From assembly GCF_040712315.1 (NCBI RefSeq), contig NC_134013.1, forward strand, positions 62,409,001 through 62,473,000: a DNA stretch of 64,000 bases, read 5' to 3'. Position numbers and translations under genes: made by a program. Shown in pieces: positions 12,700 through 24,500 of this stretch; within the stretch, counting starts at the first letter, position 1, and every line of letters begins with the position of its first letter. The notes under the pieces were generated by a model. The model was not told where the DNA came from and searched no databases. It saw nothing but the letters and a program-made list of their open reading frames with translations. The stretch comes from Castanea sativa. Lineage: Eukaryota > Streptophyta > Magnoliopsida > Fagales > Fagaceae.

Positions 12700-13690
12700 A
12701 TAAGATCGTCATCATGCAAGCCACCTACTTGCTCCAACACAACAACCCACCACAAAATCAATCATCACAAACATCACAAGTATAGAGTGTTTACAAGTAT
12801 TAACAAGGTCCATTCACATTTGCAAGAAACTAAAAACACTCCCGATATGAATTTAAACCATCTTATAACACCATGGAAGCCACCCGCTTGCTCCAACACA
12901 ACAACCCACCACAAAATCAATCACCACAAACATCACAAGTATAGAGTGTTTACAAGTATTAAAATTAATTAAAGTATTATTCATCACATCTAATCAACAA
13001 AGTCCATTCACATTTGCAAGAAATTAAAAACACTCTCGATACGAATTTAAACCGTCTTATAACACTATGGAAGCCACCCGCTTGCTCCAATACAACAACC
13101 CACCACAAAATCAATCACCACAAACATCACAAGTATAGAGTGTTTACAAGTATTAAAATTAATTTAAAGTATTATTCATCACATCTAATCAACAAGGTTT
13201 ATTCACATTTGTAAGAAACTAAAAATACTCTCAATATGAATTTAAACCACCTTATAACACCATGCAAGCCACCCACTTGCTCCAACACAACAACCCACCA
13301 CAAAATCAATCACAAACATCACAAGTATAGAGTGTTTACAAGTATTAAAATTAATTAAAGTATTATTCATCACATCTAATCAACGAAGTCCGTTCACATT
13401 TGCAAGAAACTAAAAGCACTCACAATATGAATTTAAACCACCTTATAACACCATGCAAGCCACCCGCTTGCTCCAATACAACAACCCACCACAAAATCAA
13501 TCACAAACATCACAAGTATAGAGTGTTTACAAGTATTAAAATCAATTAAATTACTATTCATCACATCTAATCAACAAGGTCCATTCACATTTGCAAGAAA
13601 TGAAAAACACTTCCAATATTAGTTTAAACCACCTTATAACACCATGCAAATCACCCGCTTGCTCCAATACAACATACCACCACAAATCCA
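12700..13690. repeat. ~191-195-bp tandem array in the CACTA interior
   Basis: Six copies, full or partial, marked by 'cttgctccaa' at about 12728, 12887, 13081, 13276, 13467 and 13658. The first interval is 159 bases because that copy lacks the 'attaattaaagtattattca' part. The others are 191 to 195. Each copy repeats 'catcacaagtatagagtg' and 'caagccacccgcttgctcc'. Copies are very similar, so the array expanded after or shortly before the CACTA insertion. Open frames at 12787 and 13014 are repeat by-products. Confidence 0.85.
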
Positions 13691-15207
13691 ATTTCCAACA
13701 TCACAAGTGTAGAGTTTTACAAGTTTTTAACTAGAATTTACTTACTTTGCTCAAGCTAAGTTTACAACTTTCAGAAGAAATCTAAAGTTAACTTGTGTTC
13801 TTCACCTTATTTCTCACAATTTCTTCAGCCACAAAAGAGAAAGAGAGCTAGAGATAAAAGAAAGATAACTTTTAGTTAGCTTTAGTCCAACCAAAATTAG
13901 CTCCCTACTTAAGCTTAAGCACAAACAAAACCAATAAAAAACACATAACAACTAAAGGAAGTACAAAAAAGCAAAACATAAAAAGACCCTTGAATAATCT
14001 TACCTTTATGATTATATATGACCAGTGTCCAGTTTTTGTTCACAACAACATTTGAAATCACTTCACGTGTCTGTTTCAAAACAAAGTGTTGGGTTTGGCT
14101 CTCTCTAAAGACTAAATTCAAAAGTAGTTAAGAAAAACAAGGAATGTGAGAATTGCATTAATGGTAATAATTGGTGGAGGGACTAATTAGTTGAACAAAC
14201 AAATTAGTACAGATTCCATAATGAGCTTTGTGTTCAATCTACTATAACTACAAACAACAATATATAACTATAAAAACAAAATAGTCTTATTAGTAGTAAC
14301 TCAAATCAAAGAATATGACCTTTAACTGACTTCCTTCTTACTGGTGGTGCCTAAAATTTTTAATTTCTTGTTTGCTAATTTTATGCTTTTTAAACTAAGA
14401 TATTTAAGAAGCATATAAATATATGTTAGCATCTCAAAGAGGTACACATTACACAATGAGTTTAACCATCAACTATGAGACTATGAAGAAGCTTGTAAAA
14501 ATAGTAGAGTAGTACTGGAGCTTGCTTCTATTTTATCTTTTTTTAATTCAAAAATGAGTTTGAATTGCTTAGATTAGATTTTCATATACATGACTGGTTC
14601 TGAAACTAACAAAAACCATTACCAAGAAAACAAGTATAAGTTGTCAATAAACCCCAATACCCCATTTTATTTTTCTCTTGCAAAATGACAACCAAACAAT
14701 TCTCTCCATTCTAACAAAATTGTCAAAGGGTACTACACAAATACAAATTTTAAACCATGTTGGGCCTGACAATTTAACATAAACTTAACTAGTCAACTAT
14801 ATAGCACAACATGTAACAAACTCAACTCTCTGAGGCACTTTGTCAAACATCAAGCAGATAAATTTGGACAACATAAAAGGATTAGAGACCAAAAAAGAAA
14901 AACCCATTTCCATTAAATGAATGAAAACACAAAAATCATAACAAATCCAGCCATGGCAATAATGAAAAAGCAAAAGAGAGAGAGACCAGTTAGAGAGAAA
15001 GACCAAAGAAACTCACAGTCGCCGTCGTCGTCGCCAGTGCGAAAGGGAGGCAAAAGGTCATCGATGCGAAGGGGAGTCTAAAGGTCGCTAGCGCAAAGGG
15101 GAGGCAAAGGGTCTCCGGAAGCGTCGTCGGATGAAGCGTCGCGAACTAAAAGATGAAGAGTCGCCAGCGAGCTGAAGCGTCGCCAATGATCGACGACTTG
15201 ATGCGTC

Positions 15208-15475
15208 ACCAATGGTGAGCCTCGCCGAAGCGTCGCGATGCCAACGGCGAGCCTCGCCGAAGCGTCGCGATGCCAACGGCGAGCCTCGCCGAAGCGTCGC
15301 GATCTGGCTCGTCGAAGCGTCGCGATGCCAACGGCGAGCCTCGCCGAAGCGTCGCGATCTGGCTCGTCGAAGCGTCGCGATGCCAACGGCGAGCCTCGCC
15401 GAAGCGTTGCGATCTGGCTCGCCGAAGCGTCGCAATGCCAACGACGAGCGTCACTGAAGCATCGCAATCGGCGAG
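15208..15475. repeat. GC-rich minisatellite in the CACTA element
   Basis: A GC-rich island within AT-rich DNA. It is made of near-identical 32-base units ('gcctcgccgaagcgtcgcga' + 'tgccaacggcga') interleaved with 26- to 27-base units containing 'gatctggctcgtc'. Several frames on both strands stay open across it (for example 15078-15467 and 15206-15604 minus) because every unit is stop-free. The encoded strings are low-complexity Arg/Ala/Ser-rich, so I do not call a gene. A similar unit spaced more loosely continues to about 15040 ('gtcgccgtcgtcgtc'). Confidence 0.85.
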
Positions 15476-16783
15476 CCGAAGTGCCGCGATTGAGAGCCGA
15501 TGATGAGCCGGAGCATTTCGGTTGAGAGGCGACGCTTGATGCTCCTTCTTGGGTTTTTTTGGTTTGGGAGCTTCTCTGGGTTTTTTTTTTTTTTTTTTGA
15601 CCAAAATGATACCGGCTGTTGAAATGTTTTGGTGGTTAGTTGGGTATTGAAATTAGGCTTTTAAGTTTTTAGCGACGAATTTCAGTTTCATCACTAAAGA
15701 CCCAGGCTTTGTTAAGATTTTTAGAGAAGAAATTCATATTTCGTCGCTAAATCATACTTTTAGTGACGAATTGTGATTTCGTCACTAAAAACATATAAGT
15801 GCAAAACTATTATTATTTTTAGTGACGAATATTTTTCGTCGCTAATTCTTCCTTATAGTGATGAAAGGATTTTTGTCACTAATACTATCCACAGCAACAC
15901 CTACAGTGACGAAATATTTCGTCACTAAAAATTTCAGCTTTTAGTGACGAAATATTTCGCCGCTATAGATTAATTAAACTCGCCCCAAAGTTTCCCTCCA
16001 CTGGCGCCCATTTTTCAGGTCACATTAGCGATGAAATTTATTTTTTATCTCTAAATGTTATAATGTTTTTCATTATTAGTGACGAAATTCATATTTCGTC
16101 ACTAAAGCTATATTTTTAGCGATGAAAAATATTTCCTCACTAATTTTCGTTGCTAAAAATACATTTTGTTGTAGTGAATGATTCAAGAAACAATTTTCGG
16201 TTTCCATACCAAGTAGAGTTCAATCATAGACTTTTGGGCTTGAGTTCATTCATAGCATACAAGGTTCGAACAATTATGATGGGCTCAAGCGTTGGACTTG
16301 GGCTCATCATGGTTCAAATAACGGCCAAGCACATGCATAATGCAATGCAATTTACATGGATCGACCTAAAGGTAGGTTCCATAGGTCATTACAACATGAG
16401 TAGAAGGTAGGTTAAAGGTCCCCACAAGTTAGGGCGTCGTACCTCCCAACTTGTGACGCTAGGAGCGCCACATTGGTCTGAACGGTACAATTTGTCCTTA
16501 TGAACCACCATGGCATAACCGTGATGATCCTTGTCGCGGTGGGTGGTAGGTTCACCACTGGGTATGTGAGTCTCAGGAAGACCACAATCCACGGCTAAAA
16601 CTACTGGGCTTTCGGGCTATCACACAAATAAAATAAATTTCATTCAAGCAAATGATACATGACATGCAATATAATGACATATTAGACATATTATATACAA
16701 AAAACAATAAACAAACAATAACATGGTTGGCCACCATAACCTAATTGAAGCTTAGCCCTCAATATCCCCAGTGGAGTCGCCAC

Positions 16784-18693
16784 TATGAGAGACCGCGTCT
16801 TCGGCTCGTTTTATAAAATGTTGGGCCAAACCCATATGAATGGGTGGAGTCGTGTTATTGCCTCTCAAAATGGAGGTTCAACTAGTTATATTTTCCCCTT
16901 TAGATTATGGGTTTTACAATGGAGTCGTCACTTATTTAATTATTGGGATAAATAAGAAAATCAAAATTGAAAAATTCCTCATTTTATTAATTTTCAATTA
17001 AATTTACATTGATCATAGGAAAATTACATGGCTTTGGTCTTAAATACAATCTAAGATAAAGTACATAACTTTGTTTTCTAGTTACAATCTAAAAAATGAA
17101 AATTGCAAGGATAAACATTGGTTTATCAACCCTTGATCTAAGTTCAGAGGCTATATTACAAGGTGGGAAGGTGTTAGGCACCCACCTTGCCCGGTGAAAC
17201 TGGTCTTCTAGATTATGGTGGCCAACATTCACATCACATCATCCAATATGTTATCAATCAATTTGCATTTTGAATTTAAAGTGTGTGCATGTGATAAACC
17301 CTAATTCAATTTATTAAGAATTTCATTTTGACTGAAAAATAAATTCTAGTGAATGTGTGTGGCTGGTGATATCCTAGATTCAAAATTTTAAAAGAACTAT
17401 TAAACAAACATATTTTTCATGTTTTTGATGTGAATTTAAGATCGAAACTAGTGTTATGCATGAACATGTGATGAACAACTAAGAACATGTGAAAAACATA
17501 TAAGAACATTCAAACATATTCAAAGGAATTTAAATGATTATTATCATGCTTTAATCTTAAACTCTCATCATGGCAAAAAAAAAAAAAAAACAATTAGGGA
17601 AAGGGATTATACCTTCATGCAAGATCCATATGGTGGATGAGGAGACCTTTGAGGGAGGTCCTAAGGGTGGAGGAAAAGAAGAGTTAAGAGAGGAAGAGTG
17701 ACAAGACTACTCAACTTAATGGAGACCAAGATATGACAAGACTACTCAACTTCCTAGAACTCAAGAGAGGAGAAGAGAAGAGGTTTTTTTTTTTTTGTCT
17801 TGGAATGGAGAAGAAAGGGGGTTTATATAGTAGTGGTTGAGGAAATATGAATGGAAGGTCATTTAATAAGGGTTAATAAAGAATCATGAACTTAAACCTC
17901 ATTTTAGCCTTTGGGGAAATATGGTGTATTAAATGTAGGGATTGGTGAGAGTGAGGAGCAAGCAAAATTCGATTTTCCCGTAACAATTGTAACAACTTGT
18001 AGAGCAAACTTCAAAAAATCATATCTTACTCAATTCTAATCGGAATTGTCTCATTCTTGTGCTCAAATTGAAGCCCCGAATGTCTAGTTTTCTAGAAAAT
18101 TAACCTCATTCACAGATTCAAAATGTTCTGAGAGATATCAACAAAATGGTAAGCAGAGGTCATTTGTTAGAAAACAATTTCAGCACAATTAGCATTAATA
18201 TGTCCCCAATTAGCTCCCAATTAACATTAATAGGCTTCAATCACTCCCATTTCAGACTTAATTAGTTCCAAATTTACCCTAATTAGAAGATAATTGCACA
18301 AATTACTCATTGAATAATTAATGTTTAACTATGTAATTAATTAGGTGTGTGCAACCTTACCATAAATGTAGTTCTAACCAATCAAATTATGACACATCAT
18401 TAATCTCAAATTGATTATAATTATAACCAATTGGAATCAATTGTTCATAATCACATATGGTCGAACTCAATTTGTGATAGTGCATCTCGGCCATTAAAAC
18501 TTGATTTTATGATAACTTTCAATCTAATGGTCCAATTAGGGCTTATGACAAGTCGATTTGATCGTTACAACATCAATATCATTTTGGTGAAATGAGATTA
18601 AGGATCAGAATCAAGATGCATATTTCCAAGGTGAAATTACCATTTTATCCTCTATGTGAGGTTAAATGCGGGTTGCAGAATGGGGTGTCAACA
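16784..18693 (+). repeat. 3' LTR of the LARD-like element
   Basis: The partner of 4789-6709. Its first bases are TATGAGAG instead of TGTGAGAG, a G-to-A change at the terminal dinucleotide. It ends in TGTCAACA, directly followed by the duplicated target ACTAG at 18694-18698. The sequence just before it, 'ccccagtggagtcgccac', is not a classic purine-rich tract, so the polypurine primer is poorly conserved or displaced. Confidence 0.9.
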
Positions 18694-18698
18694 ACTAG

Positions 18699-19864
18699 TA
18701 GATGAAGATTTGAGATCGTCGAATGTGGAATATATGTGGAGTTGGGGACCAGCATTTACATGCCACATGAAGCCGAGGTGATAAAGGGTTTGTCTTTCAG
18801 TAGCTTGCTGCTTGAATATCGTTTAATTTGGATGGGCAATGATGGTGTCAATTCTTGGTCAAAAAGCAATTATCATGTGGTGTTTTGAGGTGCAAAGAAC
18901 ACGGCTAATTGGCAATAGAGGAAAGAGTTCCTACTTCCTATGCATGAAAAAAATCCACCAGTTTTAATTTGAAAGAAGATCCAGAAAATGAAGGTGCCAA
19001 TTTAAGCTTATTCGGATGTTTGCTCAGAGATTGTGTCATAATATTTTTGCCAACCAAAGCCAACCTAACATAGTGACACAGTCAAATTTTAATCAATGGA
19101 CATGATCAAAATAAAAGGTTGAAGACAAAATTAGTTCTAAAACTGTTAATTAATGTAAGTAAAAGGTACTTAATTAATTAAACGGAAAATTTGAAATATA
19201 ATGTAAGTATAAGATAATTTATTTATCATGCCTTGTGTTACTTAAGTATAATCATTGTTGATCTAATGTAGCTATGAATATATATTTGAATTAAGTAAAA
19301 TATAAATAAAAATTATTAATAGATGAAGTTAAAGACTAACATAAATATAAGATATTCAAATCAGTCATTTGATTTGATTTGATTTTTTTTTTTTTTGAGA
19401 AATACATACACATATATAGGTGAAGGGAGATGAGATAAGGGAATACACTCACACGCCAACACCAAAACTACATGCAGCAATTAGTGTCGCAGAGTAAGTG
19501 ATTTAATCAGTTCAAAAAATAAATAAAAAGAATGATAACATACTAAAAAATTATAAAATGTTCTATGCATAACTTGTCATTATAAAGAGATATTTAACCT
19601 TATGCTTTATTTCTTTTGATAAAGGCCCAATTTCACTCAGTATAAGAAACAGTCTAATGGGCCACATGGCTGTTAGGCCTAAATTGTTGTGTGACTCAAA
19701 TTTCGGCTTGTAGAATTGGATATGGCGAAGCTTTGGGCTCCATTTGGGCATCAATTCACAGTTAGATAAAAGGCACAATTTACTCTATATTCTGGGTCAA
19801 ACTATGGAATCTGTAGTACATCTCTATATTCTTGTGGACCTTCATTTTATACATGATCCAAAGG
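18699..19864. other. Intergenic DNA, nothing recognised
   Basis: The DNA is AT-rich, with no long open frame, no terminal repeats and no recognisable protein fragment. 19130-19400 is dominated by 'taattaa' and 'aaatataag' words typical of decayed intergenic sequence. Confidence 0.4.
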
Positions 19865-20990
19865 ATTTTTTCCCCTTTTATTGGACTGGCCGTTGATGAT
19901 TCACATTGGCATCTTTTTCTCTCCGTTATGGTAATTGAAGAAACTCTTGCTAAGTATGTAACACACGAATTTTTTTTTCTACCAAAGAAAAAAAAAACAC
20001 ATGCATTTCGAGTCCTACATTTTTTTTATATAAGATAGAAATTCTACTCTAATTCAATCTAAATATATATGTGTGTAAAGCTCTAATGAAGCACAAGCTC
20101 GTCAGTCACAGTGAGTGCGTCCAGATGAAGTCGATCCCTAACTTCAATTGTGGTGGAACCGATGAAGTTGCTCCCCTACTATGGTCACCGGTGTGGTGAT
20201 TGCCACAACACCTTCGATGCCAAAGTTATTATAAAGAAAGAATTAATCAATATAGTAAAATAGCAAGTAGTGTTTCTCAGTATCTCTCCCTCTTTCTCGT
20301 GCTTGTAAGGAGCTTATATATGTTTTTTTACAGTCCCTAGCCGTTGTGGTAGTTATTGGGGCTTTAATGCCTCTTTGGTAACACCTCCTGCTCAGTAATG
20401 TGCACTTCAATAGGCGTTCAACGGTCTGTACAGCTATTTTGTAACCGTTTGGGATATTATTGCCTGCAATAAAAGGTTTGGGTATCTTCGTCATTGATGT
20501 GGGCACCTGAGACAAGCTCATCTCGGGGACTGGCCTTGTCTACAACGCTGATTTCGTCTGTGGGAGTTAAATTCGTCAATCCCATCAAGTTCCTTCTTGA
20601 AGACTTAAACCCTGGCCATTGCCCCACTTGTGGAGTGACCATCGCACCAAGTGTATGTAACACATGCATCTTTTTCTCTCAGTCATACATCTTTTTCCCC
20701 TTTTATTGGACTGGCCATTGATGATTCACATTAGTATCTTTTTCTTTCATTCATGGTAATTGAAGAAACTATTGCTAAGTATGTAACACATGAATTTTTT
20801 TTTCTACCAAAGAAAAAAAAAACACATGCATTTTGGGTCTTATCATTTTTTTTTTTATATGAGATAAAAATTCTACTCTAATCTAATTTAAGTGTATATG
20901 TGTGTGAAGCTTCCTTCTAAATACTTGAACCCTGATCATTACACCCCACAAGCACTTATACTTGTAGAGTAACTATCGTACTAAAAGTGT
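19865..20990. repeat. Tandem duplication, first copy split by a solo LTR
   Basis: 19865-20086 and 20707-20910 share the same order of words: 'ttttattggactggcc', 'gatgattcacatt', 'aattgaagaaact', 'tctaccaaagaaaaaa', 'tattctactctaat' and 'atatgtgtgt'. The right-hand part of the unit also recurs: 20588-20660 ('ttccttcttgaagacttaaa') pairs with 20910-20990 ('ttccttctaaatacttgaac'). The unit is about 290 bases, and its first copy is interrupted by the LTR at 20087-20587. The origin of the unit is unknown. Confidence 0.7.
20087..20587 (-). mobile_element. Tat-like Gypsy solo LTR
   Basis: Read on the minus strand it begins TGATGGGATTGACG and ends near CTTGTGCTTCA. It is related in order and wording to the LTR at 60106-60638: a TGATGGGA start, a 'ggctagggac' (ggctagaaac) block, an 'aactttggcatcgaagg' (aactttagcatcggagg) block, and 'ttgtggca..cacc' followed by 'ggtgacca' (agtgacca). 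No coding region adjoins it, so it is a solo LTR, formed by recombination between two LTRs. Exact ends and duplication are uncertain. Open frames inside (20243-20521 minus) are fortuitous. Confidence 0.65.
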
Positions 20991-21359
20991 GCGGTGGTGG
21001 GCTTTGCAATTAGATTCCTTGACTTGGTAGGTGTGATGTGTGTTCCCAGTTTTGTGTTATCCTCAATTGTTAGAAAGCTTTCTAACAATTTATTATTATC
21101 ATTGTCTTGCACTCAAAACTATTTCAATTATACATTTGATGCTCCCACGTCTTCATCTTCATTCCTTGTATTTATTTCTTTGGATAAAAAATAGCGAGGA
21201 GGTGGGAATTAGACAATTAGCCAAGGCTTTTCTGCCTAGGTGTAATCATAATAAATTTCTACTTGTTAAGGATCTAATATCTGAAAGGCTTAGACTATGG
21301 GATACCATAAACTTTCATTCAAGGACAAATTCATAAAGAGACCAAGGGAAAACATGGTC

Positions 21360-21525
21360 CCCTCAGATTTTAGGTCAACATTCAATTTTGGAGGGGTCAA
21401 ATATATATAAATATGAGAGAGAGAGAAAGATTGATTGAGATTTTTTTTTGAGAAGGAAGATTGATTGAGATTGAATTCAAAGTTTGGGTGAAAATTGAAT
21501 GTTGATCTAAAATCTAAAAAAAAAT
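21360..21525. mobile_element. MULE-type MITE with 9-bp target duplication
   Basis: A 166-base fold-back element flanked by a perfect 9-base direct repeat AACATGGTC (21351-21359 and 21526-21534). Inverted arms share AGATTTTAG(G/A)TCAACATTCAATTTT, written here as a match with one mismatch: left arm about 21365-21390, right arm about 21492-21516. Nine-base duplications with long inverted ends are characteristic of Mutator-like elements. There is no coding capacity. Confidence 0.75.
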
Positions 21526-21534
21526 AACATGGTC

Positions 21535-24500
21535 AGTTGACTAATTGGTGGCCTGCCCAAAAGAATACCTTCTTTTGCCTAACAAAGCATTAAGCGTGAT
21601 TGGCTTGAAAAATAGAAACAAATAATTTTTTCCCCTTTTTTTGCTTTACATTAAAATGACTGTATTTTACACTTTGGTTGTTAATGATCCTTTCTTAGCT
21701 AAAGCTAAAAGTTCGAAATTGTGGAATTTTTTTGGGAGCTGGCATCCTACTACTATTGACATGGTTTTGAAAATCAAGTCTATCAAAGAACTGAAAAAAA
21801 GAAAAAAAAAAAAAGAAAAAAGCTGATTCTTAATTTAACCCGGTTCTTGACCCTTTTTCCCAATTTTGACCAATTTTTTGCCAGTTTTTCACTATTTTAA
21901 TATATTAATATTTTTTAAATTTATAAACTTGTAAATTTAATTAATTTTAAATAATAATTGTCACTTTACATGCCTAAACATACACGTAATAATAACAACA
22001 ACAACTACTAAAGAAAAACCTTATTTTTCATAGATGACAAGTGTAATAAAAATATATAACCCATAATCACAAACACTTCAATTGTCATTTCTTCTAAAAA
22101 TAAAAAATAAAAATGTTGTATCTTTATCATTAGTTCTCCAAATGCAATTTTTTAAATAAAAAAAAGTACTAGTGGAAAAGAAATAAGGCTTTATATCGAA
22201 GATATTAACTTATTTAATTTTAAGAACATAGATTTTGAATATATTTTAATTAAATGAGCTACGCATGACATAAGAATAATAGCAGGAAAAAAACCATTTA
22301 CATATATATATAATGCTTTTTGAAATCTATTGGTTAAATTTAATATACATATATATATAAATTTTTATTTTTATTTTTATATAAAAAAAATTATATGAAA
22401 GTTTGGGATTTTCAAAAGCTAGGGAAATGTCTTTCTAGAGTTTCAACCCCTCGCTCTGTCCCTAATCACACCGTGATCCCCAACAATTTGAACTCAAAAC
22501 TTAACCCTGACTACAATTAATTGACAATCAATATATAGAATATGTCAATGGACTGAACTTTGCTGGTTTCTTTCACCGTAGTTCACCTAATCCACCAACG
22601 TTGATCAAATATGTTACTGGTTAGAAGATTTCTTTTTTTTCTTTTTTTTGAATGTTTCATATATAGAGAAATGTCAAACCAAGACCTCACATCAGTCATC
22701 ACTAGACATAACAAATAGGGCAGAGTGACATTCCTGAATCTCATTGTGATGAAGATTTGGAAAAAAGGTAAAATATAAATTAAAAGTCTAAATTGATGTC
22801 ATACTTCATCATCTCTGATTTTTGCTTTGCATACCAATTACGAAATCAATCACGGGTGAATAATGTTGAATAAAGTAAATAAGTAGTCGTTTTCAATGTT
22901 TTGATTTTCCAAAGGACTCTACAAAGAATCAAAGACACTAATCCATACCCCCAAACTCTGCTTCCTAACTTGCATAAATTTACTCCATTTTTTTCAGGTT
23001 GATTCCTCTTTGTTTTGTTTTCACTTATTACCCAATCATTCGTTTTCTTCATTGGTTGAGTTTGTTTCTTTTCTGGGCCACGCTTCATTTTTAATCAGTA
23101 TTATTAGATTCTATATACTTTATCTTTTTGTACAAAGTCAACTGATAGATTTGAATGCTTCCACGAATTTACTTTCTTTGGTTTGCCCAGAGCAGAGAAA
23201 GGAAAATTTACCTAGGCTTCTAAATCAGGTGAGAGCGAAACATTTAAAATCATGCTAATCTACCTAAAATGACCTTCATTTTACATTATTAATTTAGAGG
23301 TGACATGATTTCTAATCATTTTTTTTTTTTTTAAAATAAGGATACATGCATGTAGTCTATATTTTGCTAATTTGTCAAGAATTCATAGTTTCTTAAAAAT
23401 ATTTTAGACTAAGGTTTTGTCATTATTATTATTTTTTGTTTTTTTTGTTTAGATGGAGATTGACACACTATATATATGTTTATTTGACATATTTAAATAA
23501 AAACATTCACATTAGTTTGTATAAAATAGAAGGTGTATAATTTGCACAGTTTTAACTAAAAATGACCCACATAAGTTCTTGTATAATTGTGTAAATTTAC
23601 ATGTTTACTACAATAATATGTACACTGACACTATTAATTTTGCATTTACTTATTTATTCTCTTTTTACGTATCTCGAGGATGAATGAAAATGGTGGACGG
23701 TGGTTGTTGTATGTGAAAAAATAAAAAAATTAATATTTTAATAAAATGTAAGTGTAAAATAGATAATCTGATATGAGATATTTTGAAAAATATATATGTA
23801 TAATATAAAATATAAAATATAAATTCTTATGCTAAAATAGAAATAAATTTTTGCAACAAGCTATGCAAATGCTCTAACTTTTTGTTTAATTTGTAAAAAG
23901 AAAAAAGAAAAAATGTGATTCGAAGTGGAAAGATGATGGTAAAATAATAATTTCCTTAAACTTTAATCTCAAATTTGTCAACAAGTTCTTTTTCTAGCTG
24001 TCCCAGCAGATTCCCCCCTACCCCTCCAAAATTACTCGTCATTCCACTTTTTCTCTCATTTACTTTCTCTTTCCCTCTTCTTTCCACCGATCTAAACATA
24101 TTAGTCTATATTTTATTTTCTTTCTAAGATCAAATCATTAATAGATAAAGGAGATTTTTTTTTTTAATTACATGGCAAATTTAAAAGAAATCAATAAAAG
24201 ATATTCTCTCTAGAATGAGCTTTTGCGATATGGGCTTATAGTTTTCTTAAATTACTTAGTTCTTTGGAAGAATTTAATTGAGAAAAATGAACTAGAAAAA
24301 TGCATAAGATGTACTTAAAAAAGTTAAGTTCTAATAAAATAAAATAAAATGAGATATATATATATATCAAATTATTTATTGATTTGAAGATTCACTCGGT
24401 CACAAATTGATTGTGAAATTTGAATAAATATCATTTTTTCCCAAACTAATTTGGTAACAAGTTCCCTCGGCTTGTTAAGTGGCAACTTAAATTAAAATAT

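Larger units (their letters stand above)
11613..16176. mobile_element. Non-autonomous CACTA (En/Spm) transposon
   Basis: The ends are inverted. The left begins CACTACAACATAATGTATTT and the right, read on the minus strand, begins CACTACAACAAAATGTATTT. There is a 3-bp duplication AAT on both sides (11610-11612 and 16177-16179). Subterminal regions at 11630-12085 and 15660-16160 hold many copies of 'tttagtgacgaaa' and 'tttcgtcactaaa' in both orientations, the usual TNPA-type binding array of plant CACTA elements. Length is 4564 bases. I see no transposase (TNPD/TNPA) coding sequence. The interior carries a 191-195-bp array and a GC-rich minisatellite. It inserted into the LARD internal region and so is younger than that element. 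Confidence 0.92.
4789..18693 (+). mobile_element. LTR retrotransposon without gag-pol (LARD-like)
   Basis: A complete-ended LTR element. It is flanked by the 5-bp duplication ACTAG (4784-4788 and 18694-18698). The two direct LTRs are 1.92 and 1.91 kb and begin TGTGAGAG (TATGAGAG in the 3' copy) and end TGTCAACA. The internal region, 6710-16783, contains a later CACTA insertion; without it the element would be about 9.3 kb. I found no gag, protease, RT, RNase H or integrase motif in any frame, only tandem repeats and T-rich low-complexity DNA. That fits a large retrotransposon derivative that depends on a partner for proteins. Old decay of a coding region is the alternative. Strand is inferred from the TATA box in the LTRs. 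Confidence 0.85.

Noticed and set aside
15078..15604. Several long overlapping frames on both strands
   Set aside because: All arise from a stop-free GC-rich minisatellite; the encoded strings are Arg/Ala/Ser low complexity and both strands are open at once.
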